64,000 nt of DNA from Brevibacillus_H sp049846925 (lineage in GTDB: Bacteria; Bacillota; Bacilli; Brevibacillales; Brevibacillaceae), in the NCBI RefSeq assembly GCF_049846925.1, contig NZ_JBNCMT010000011.1, positions 1-64,000 on the forward strand. The letters are read 5' to 3'. This document shows, piece after piece, positions 58,843 to 64,000 of the stretch. Each line of letters starts with the position of its first letter. The stretch's first letter is position 1. Position numbers and translations under genes: made by a program. The notes under the pieces were generated by a model. It searched no databases. It had not been told where the DNA came from and saw nothing but the letters and a program-made list of their open reading frames with translations.

Positions 58843-60228
58843 CTAGCTTTCCTCTGCCTGTTCTGCCTGTTGCGGAAGGGCAAAAGCGATGATCAGTCCG
58901 GTGATTGCACTATAAAACATAAACTGAAACACAGAGAGCAACCCAGCAATTTTATCTTCAGGCAACCCTGTGACAAGGTAGCTGTTTAGGACTGCACCCA
59001 AAACCGCAACACCAACTGTCTGTCCCATGGTTCGCAAAAATTGCAGTGAGCCTGTAGCCACTCCTCGCTCTCGCCAAACAACACCACTTTGAACGGCAAT
59101 CGTGATCGCCGTTACCGAAAATCCGAAACCTGCCCCAAGCACAAACATGATGCAAGGAATGACCCACGCAGGACTCTCTGGAGTGACAAACAATAACATC
59201 CCCATACCTGCAACCAGGATGAAAGAACCGATTAGCGAAGCAATTTTGTAGCCTGATTTCATCAGCAATCTCCCCCCGAGTGAGGAAGCGAGCGGCCAAC
59301 CGATTGACATCGGGAGCAATGCCAAGCCAGAGTAAGTCGCAGAATGGCCCTGAACATCCTGTATCCAGATTGGCAGATAGGCTGATGTACCGATGAGCAC
59401 TGCCCCTTGCACGAAAGATACTGCCTGAGAAACAGAGATCAGCTTTCTTTTCATTAAGCCAAGAGGGATCATTGGTTCAGGCACACGTTTTTCAACTCGG
59501 ATGAAGAATGCAAAGATCACAGCACTGAACACAAGCATAGCAATAGTAGTGGTTGAAAGAATTGCGCCCCCACCCTCACCTGCTGATAATAGCGTGTAGA
59601 GAAATGTTCCTACACTTATCGTAAACAGACCAACACCTGCATAATCGATATATACTTGTTTTTTGTGAATATTCTCATGGAAAAAGCGTGAAATAAGTAC
59701 GATAGAGACAAGACCAACCGGGATATTGATATAAAAAATCCAATGCCAGGACACATAGTCAACAAAAAATCCGCCAACCAATGGTCCAACAATTCCTGCT
59801 ACTCCCCACATCGCACTGAATACACCCATCAGCTTTGCTCTTTCTTCCTGCGTGAAAATATCACCGATGATTGTCATGGTAATCGGTTGGACTGCACCCG
59901 CTCCCAATCCCTGAATTGCCCGGAATATCATTAATTGAAACATGGATTGCGACAGTCCACACAGGAATGATCCGATCAGAAACAAGGATGTCCCGAATAA
60001 AAAGATTCGTTTCCGACCGAACAAATCTGCCAACTTTCCATAGATAGGTGTAGTTACTGCTGCCGTGAGCAGATAAACAGAGAACACCCAAGAGATGTAC
60101 TGACTTCCGCCAAGGTCGCGGACAATGGTCGCCATAGCGGTACTAATAATGGTCGTATCAATCGCTGTTAGAAAAGTTGCTACCATCAAAGCAGCTATAA
60201 TATTGCGTTTGGAATGATCGATCGTCAT
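58843..60228 (-). CDS. MFS multidrug transporter, DHA2 (EmrB/QacA) family
   Basis: A 461-residue protein with about 14 helices. Diagnostic motifs are TFLTAIDTTIISTAM in helix 1 (motif D1), GKLADLFGRKR (motif A), FRAIQGLGAGAVQP (motif B) and GVAGIVGPLVGGFFVDY (motif C, proton antiport). It exports drugs or other lipophilic compounds. A strong AAGGAG site precedes the ATG. No regulator gene adjoins it. Confidence 0.93.
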   Translation of the reverse strand: MTIDHSKRNIIAALMVATFLTAIDTTIISTAMATIVRDLGGSQYISWVFSVYLLTAAVTTPIYGKLADLFGRKRIFLFGTSLFLIGSFLCGLSQSMFQLMIFRAIQGLGAGAVQPITMTIIGDIFTQEERAKLMGVFSAMWGVAGIVGPLVGGFFVDYVSWHWIFYINIPVGLVSIVLISRFFHENIHKKQVYIDYAGVGLFTISVGTFLYTLLSAGEGGGAILSTTTIAMLVFSAVIFAFFIRVEKRVPEPMIPLGLMKRKLISVSQAVSFVQGAVLIGTSAYLPIWIQDVQGHSATYSGLALLPMSIGWPLASSLGGRLLMKSGYKIASLIGSFILVAGMGMLLFVTPESPAWVIPCIMFVLGAGFGFSVTAITIAVQSGVVWRERGVATGSLQFLRTMGQTVGVAVLGAVLNSYLVTGLPEDKIAGLLSVFQFMFYSAITGLIIAFALPQQAEQAEES

Positions 60229-60280
60229 GCAAGTGCTCCTTCAAGTTTGGTTATTTCTTCATCATGCCCAAAGAGCAAAT

Positions 60281-60318
60281 GCTTGTCAACGCTGGCATCA
60301 GGCGGGGACCCAAACTTA
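60281..60318 (+). repeat. Dispersed GC-rich intergenic repeat, copy 3
   Basis: CGCTGGCATCAGGCGGGGAC, followed by CCAAACTTA, matches the core of copies 1 and 2. It lies just downstream (3') of the minus-strand yfhP paralog, between it and the transporter start. Confidence 0.65.
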
Positions 60319-60324
60319 AAAATT

Positions 60325-61287
60325 CTAAACGAACGGCCCTTCCCACGCTTTTTTGCGCCAGCCAAGCCGGTGTTCGATGACATTCATTTGATGATCCAGC
60401 GTTACATCCACACCGAATGGCAGCTTCCTGTTGTACCAGAATCTCACGTCGCTCCAACGCACTTCATATCCATCCTGATTCTTCTTGTAAGTCACATGGA
60501 CCCGTTGGGCAAATTGCAAAAATGCACGGACACCATCGATATGCATGGTTGCCTGGATAATCGGATGTTCTTCTGTTTTGAGATACTCTTCTTCGATGAT
60601 CATATATCTGCCGACAATCCGACCGGCATAAAATTTGTTATCGGTCTCAAATACGAACAGCCAATGGAACCACTGAAAGGTCGGAACTACCTGAGAGCTT
60701 CCTTCATCTGGAAACTGCTTGCATACATGCTTTACCAAAAAGAGATGATAGCCAGCCTTGATTGCAATGTAAACTAGAGACCCGGCATAAATCCACGGGA
60801 AAAGCATTGTCGGTTGCCAACCAAAGCCAAGCCAGAGTACGATCCCGATTGTATGTGTAGTAAATAAAAACGGATCAAAAATCGGCAGGATATCCAGATG
60901 AATCCATCTTTTAACGAAAGGGCGGAGAGCCTGCACCCCATAAGCATTCAAAGCATCCAGAGCGATATGGATGAGAACAGACAGAAATGTCCATGTATAA
61001 ACAGTAAACCACTCACCTTGCACATCATATCCCCATGCCAACGGAAAACTGATAAGCAATGGCCAAATGAAAATGGCAGGAACAGAATGAGTAATTCCTC
61101 GATGGTATCGGATATAACTTGAAAATCCCTTTACCCGAATCAATGCATCACAATCAGGTGCATGTGATCCAACCATTGTACCCACGAACACAGCGCTTGC
61201 AACTGCTGGATTCAAAGCCACAACCGGGTCTAGGTAAGCGAGACCAGCCAACGTTGCGCCAAACAGCAGGTGACTTGCAGTATCCAT
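60325..61287 (-). CDS. YfhP-like metal-dependent hydrolase, paralog 2
   Basis: A 320-residue protein with the same plan as the product of 33831-34823: DTASHLLFGATLAGLAYLDP, GSHAPDCDALIRVKG and RYHRGITHSVPAI, with the same metal-binding His/Asp residues, then membrane helices and a soluble C-terminal domain (VRWSDVRFWY in this copy, VRWFDLRYRS in the other). The start at 61287 follows GGGAGGG. A terminator separates it from the DUF3307 gene upstream. Confidence 0.88.
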   Translation of the reverse strand: MDTASHLLFGATLAGLAYLDPVVALNPAVASAVFVGTMVGSHAPDCDALIRVKGFSSYIRYHRGITHSVPAIFIWPLLISFPLAWGYDVQGEWFTVYTWTFLSVLIHIALDALNAYGVQALRPFVKRWIHLDILPIFDPFLFTTHTIGIVLWLGFGWQPTMLFPWIYAGSLVYIAIKAGYHLFLVKHVCKQFPDEGSSQVVPTFQWFHWLFVFETDNKFYAGRIVGRYMIIEEEYLKTEEHPIIQATMHIDGVRAFLQFAQRVHVTYKKNQDGYEVRWSDVRFWYNRKLPFGVDVTLDHQMNVIEHRLGWRKKAWEGPFV

Positions 61288-61375
61288 CTGATTCCCTCCC
61301 ATACGTGTATGCATACTATCAGTGTAACAACTTACTGTGTAAACAACGTTAAGGATGGATAAAGGAAATGCAAAT

Positions 61376-61400
61376 ACCCCATTCTGCTTGGGAATGGGGT
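61376..61400 (-). terminator. Terminator downstream of the DUF3307 gene
   Basis: On the minus strand ACCCCATTC, loop, GAATGGGGT forms a 9-bp stem followed by ATTTGC. Confidence 0.75.
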
Positions 61401-61426
61401 CATATCTGTAAACAGTCATATGCTAT

Positions 61427-61777
61427 TTATTTGGAAAGCACGATTGCACCAGCCAAGATTAACAAGTGGAAGATTTGATCTGCAACAATTCCAAGCCAAC
61501 CTGCCGATTGATCTACAGATTGTTGAATATTTCTCACCCACCAAACAACAAACGTCCGCCGATCCAAGATTATGTGTCCAATAAATACTAGGAAAATAGC
61601 AGAAATAGAAAGTCCAGTTCCAAAGAAATAAGCTGCGGCAGTAACAGTCGCTGTATAAACAACGACATGCGCTAATAGCGGCATCCATTTTGTTGCCTTA
61701 TTCATCGCCATCCACGAGGTCTGGAACAGGAAATCTCCGACCAGGTGTGCCAGAAACAGTACCTCAAATAAGGTCAT
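61427..61777 (-). CDS. DUF3307 family membrane protein
   Basis: A 116-residue membrane protein with three to four helices. LAHLVGDFLFQTSWMAMNKA at the N-terminus is the family signature (conserved H, GDFxxQ and WMA-K), and GHIILDRRTFVVWW is a second conserved part. Function is unknown. The start at 61777 follows AAAGGGGAG. It lies 27 nt after the HD-GYP gene and is probably cotranscribed with it. Confidence 0.85.
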   Translation of the reverse strand: MTLFEVLFLAHLVGDFLFQTSWMAMNKATKWMPLLAHVVVYTATVTAAAYFFGTGLSISAIFLVFIGHIILDRRTFVVWWVRNIQQSVDQSAGWLGIVADQIFHLLILAGAIVLSK

Positions 61778-61804
61778 GACTGCAAAAGACTCCCCTTTCA
61801 ACCC

Positions 61805-62932
61805 TTATAACTCAAAGTTCCGTTCATATAAAACCTCGGCAAAAGCATCGGCAGCAGTAGAATCAAAATGAGTGCCCTTGCAACGCAGCACTTCTTCGAG
61901 GGCAACCTGAAAACTATGTCCTTTTCGGTAGGGTCTGTCAGTAGTCATGGCATCAAACGCATCGGCGACCGCAACAATCCGGGCCAACAATGGAATCTGG
62001 TCACCTTCCAGTCTGTCTGGATAACCTGTTCCATCCAATTTTTCATGATGCCATCTGGCTACATCGATTGCCATCTTCATTTGACTCTTTGGCTCCATCA
62101 TGGACAACAGGCGTGCCCCAATTTCGGTATGAGTCTTCATAATTTCAAACTCTTCATTGGTGAGGGGTGCTTGCTTTAACAAGATATCATCACGAATGCC
62201 AATTTTCCCGATGTCATGCAACAGGGCTGCACGTTCCAATTCACGGCACGTTTTCTCTGGCAATCCCATCTTCCGACTGATTAACAATGAATATTTACTG
62301 ACTCGACTGGAGTGGCCCGCTGTGTATGGATCACGAGCATCCAGTGTTAACGTCATGGTACGGATAAAGCTCATCGACAAGCGATATAGTTGATCTAACA
62401 TTTTACTGTTGTGGATAGCAAGTGCCGACTGACTGGCTAGAGCTAATGCCAATTCTTCATCTTCCTTCGTGAACAGTTGGTTTTCCCGTTTGTTTACTAA
62501 CTGGAGTGCTCCAATCGGAATTCCTTTGGCATAAAGCGGGATGGTAAGCAGTGATCGAGTGACGAATCCACTCTTTTCATCTACCCGCTGCGCCCAGTTC
62601 GGATCTCTGGTCACATCGGCGACTAGTTCAGGCTGATTATTTTCAATAACCCGCCCTACGACGCCTTCTCCCCTCTTGAGTCGCAACTGTTTCACTTTTT
62701 CTGCAGAGGGACCATTCGCTACTGCCGGGATAATTTCGTCTGATTCCTCAAGCAACCACAGTGTTCCGGCTTCCGCTTGGGTAATCTCAATCATTTGGTT
62801 CAATACGCTTAAGACTACTTCGTTTAACTCTTCACCACTATTAAAATCGATCGAAGCTTTCAACAATGTTTTCAGTTGATCCACTCGTTCTTGTAATTCG
62901 TCGATAGCATTTTTCGGGTCGGTGTTTTTCAC
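61805..62932 (-). CDS. GAF/HD-GYP domain cyclic-di-GMP phosphodiesterase
   Basis: A 375-residue protein: a short N-terminal coiled coil, a GAF domain (about residues 25-175), and an HD-GYP domain with HSSRV, LLHDIGKIGI, THTEIGARLL, WHHEKLDGTGYPD and DAFDAMT. All metal ligands of active HD-GYP enzymes and the GYP motif are present, so c-di-GMP hydrolysis is likely. The GAF ligand is unknown. The GTG start follows AGGGG located in the last codons of the NHL gene, only 6 nt away, so the two are an operon. Confidence 0.92.
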   Translation of the reverse strand: MKNTDPKNAIDELQERVDQLKTLLKASIDFNSGEELNEVVLSVLNQMIEITQAEAGTLWLLEESDEIIPAVANGPSAEKVKQLRLKRGEGVVGRVIENNQPELVADVTRDPNWAQRVDEKSGFVTRSLLTIPLYAKGIPIGALQLVNKRENQLFTKEDEELALALASQSALAIHNSKMLDQLYRLSMSFIRTMTLTLDARDPYTAGHSSRVSKYSLLISRKMGLPEKTCRELERAALLHDIGKIGIRDDILLKQAPLTNEEFEIMKTHTEIGARLLSMMEPKSQMKMAIDVARWHHEKLDGTGYPDRLEGDQIPLLARIVAVADAFDAMTTDRPYRKGHSFQVALEEVLRCKGTHFDSTAADAFAEVLYERNFEL

Positions 62933-62938
62933 GATGGG

Positions 62939-64000
62939 TTACCCCTCTTTTCCTCTCGTCGTTAACTCTATCATACGATAAGTTGGCAACCAGTTAACAT
63001 CGACTTGGATCAATTTTCCGATTTCTCTCATAGAGATCATTGCTTTTCCCCCGATCAGCCTTGTATCTTTCGTGGAAATAACTAATTGTTCATTTCCTCT
63101 TTGCAGACTGATCTTTTGGGGATCAAAGATCACCTTGTAACCCAATGCTTCTGCGATCTCTCGCAAAGGAACAAATGTCTGATTTTGAATAATAGTGGGT
63201 TGTTGCTTCAAGTGCAGAGGTTTCTGATCAATCATCATACGAATACCAGATCCTTGTTTAACAGGGATGTTGACAATCGTAAGTTGACGAATGGATCGAT
63301 TCCAGTGGTCAGCAACGAACAGGACTCCATCAGGAGTAACAGCTACATCAGTCGGACCGTCAAACTGTGCCTCTATACCCCAACTGTCTTTGCTGCCGTT
63401 CGTCGCATTTCCCGCAACTGTTCTTACCCAGCCCTCAGGGGAAATCTCCCGAATGCTGTTGTTCCACGTATCAGCCACATAAATCGTACCATCGTTTGAA
63501 ACTGTCAATCCCATCGGAGAGTTGAAGCGTGCTGAAGCTGCAGAGCCATCCTGGAAACCACCCTTGTAATAACGCCCCCCCACCAGTTCTTTTCCAGACC
63601 CAGCCACTGTCGTTACGACCCCGTTTAGCGCTAGCTTGCGAATCCGCTGATTACCCGTGTCTGCGATGTACAGATTGCCCTGTCCGTCAAAAGCGATGGA
63701 ACTTGGTTCGTTAAATTGTGCTTCAGATCCCTTGCCATCCCTGTATCCGCCTAGAAGCCATCCATCTTCATCTTCCACATTGCCGCTTCCTGCTACAGTA
63801 GAGACCTCACCTGTCTGGCCATCAATTTTTCGAATACGATGGTTCAACGTATCAGCGACGTAGATCGAACCGTCCGGTGCAATTGCAACATCAGAAGGTC
63901 CGTGAAACCTCGCTTTGGAGGAAGGGCCATCTTGCAGCCCCTCCCTTCCTTTACCAGCGTACTCATCGACCCTTCCTTCGGGAGTGATGCGATAAATTTG
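62939..64000 (-). CDS. NHL-repeat protein with copper-amine-oxidase-like C-terminal domain (partial)
   Basis: The frame is open to the window edge, so the N-terminus is missing. At least 353 residues are present: several NHL/beta-propeller blades marked by IYVADTLNHRIRK, LYIADTGNQRIRK and IYVADTWNNSIRE, then, after about residue 250, a Cu_amine_oxidN1-like stalk domain (FVPLREIAEALGYKVIFDP). The protein is probably secreted or surface-associated, but the signal peptide is outside the window. It is the first seen gene of the operon with the HD-GYP phosphodiesterase. Confidence 0.88.
   Translation of the reverse strand, partial: QIYRITPEGRVDEYAGKGREGLQDGPSSKARFHGPSDVAIAPDGSIYVADTLNHRIRKIDGQTGEVSTVAGSGNVEDEDGWLLGGYRDGKGSEAQFNEPSSIAFDGQGNLYIADTGNQRIRKLALNGVVTTVAGSGKELVGGRYYKGGFQDGSAASARFNSPMGLTVSNDGTIYVADTWNNSIREISPEGWVRTVAGNATNGSKDSWGIEAQFDGPTDVAVTPDGVLFVADHWNRSIRQLTIVNIPVKQGSGIRMMIDQKPLHLKQQPTIIQNQTFVPLREIAEALGYKVIFDPQKISLQRGNEQLVISTKDTRLIGGKAMISMREIGKLIQVDVNWLPTYRMIELTTRGKEG

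Noticed and set aside
1..64000. CRISPR arrays, tRNA genes, insertion sequences
   Set aside because: No regularly spaced repeats, no cloverleaf-like sequences and no transposase were seen on either strand.

Overview
The window looks like a chromosomal segment of a Brevibacillus-type member of the Bacillales (Firmicutes). The evidence is the 5' end of a 16S rRNA gene at the left edge, strong AAGGAGG-type ribosome binding sites, many TTG/GTG starts, PerR, LiaFSR and a c-di-AMP riboswitch. Genus is an inference from the 16S start and gene content; no search was run. No IS element, prophage, CRISPR array or tRNA was seen. Two 100-N assembly gaps (3282-3381 and 49768-49867) interrupt genes that are otherwise intact.

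Region 1-34.9 kb is a conserved housekeeping block. It holds the families that sit together in Bacillus subtilis (rrn, ygxA, ygzB, perR, bcp/ygaF, gsaB, ygaD, ygaC, fabL, mutY, yfhP), with extra genes inserted: a GH18 glycosidase, endonuclease III, a PduO-type cobalamin adenosyltransferase, an M42 peptidase, RibU under an FMN riboswitch, an ABC-2 exporter, a stand-alone glutamate-synthase-like protein, two beta-hydroxyacid dehydrogenase-like proteins, an MFS pump and an IseA-like lipoprotein. Between fabL and mutY lies a small-protein hot spot (28.3-29.8 kb): a MITE-like repeat, five short genes including two YrzI-like ones, then an ECF sigma/anti-sigma pair.

Region 35-43.8 kb is more AT-rich. 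Its most interesting content is an HTH-TPR regulator followed directly by a 50-residue secreted pre-propeptide gene, which has the layout of an RRNPP quorum-sensing cassette. It is followed by sodA, a TSUP transporter, a secreted beta-propeller-like protein with an internal duplication, small membrane proteins, an amidase and PrpE.

Region 43.9-51.9 kb is a cell-envelope stress region. A lia-type operon (liaI, pspA/liaH, a SAM methyltransferase, liaF, liaS, liaR) is divergent from an NlpC/P60 hydrolase under a c-di-AMP riboswitch, and an OmpR/EnvZ-type two-component pair follows.

Region 52-57 kb is a biotin/lipid cluster: bioY behind a BirA-type operator, then thiolase, acyl-CoA ligase, MaoC hydratase and SDR. 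The thiolase lacks the second catalytic cysteine. The right end (57-64 kb) holds small proteins, a DHA2 efflux pump, a second YfhP paralog, a DUF3307 protein, a GAF/HD-GYP phosphodiesterase and an NHL-repeat protein cut by the window edge. A short GC-rich repeat occurs three times near gene 3' ends.
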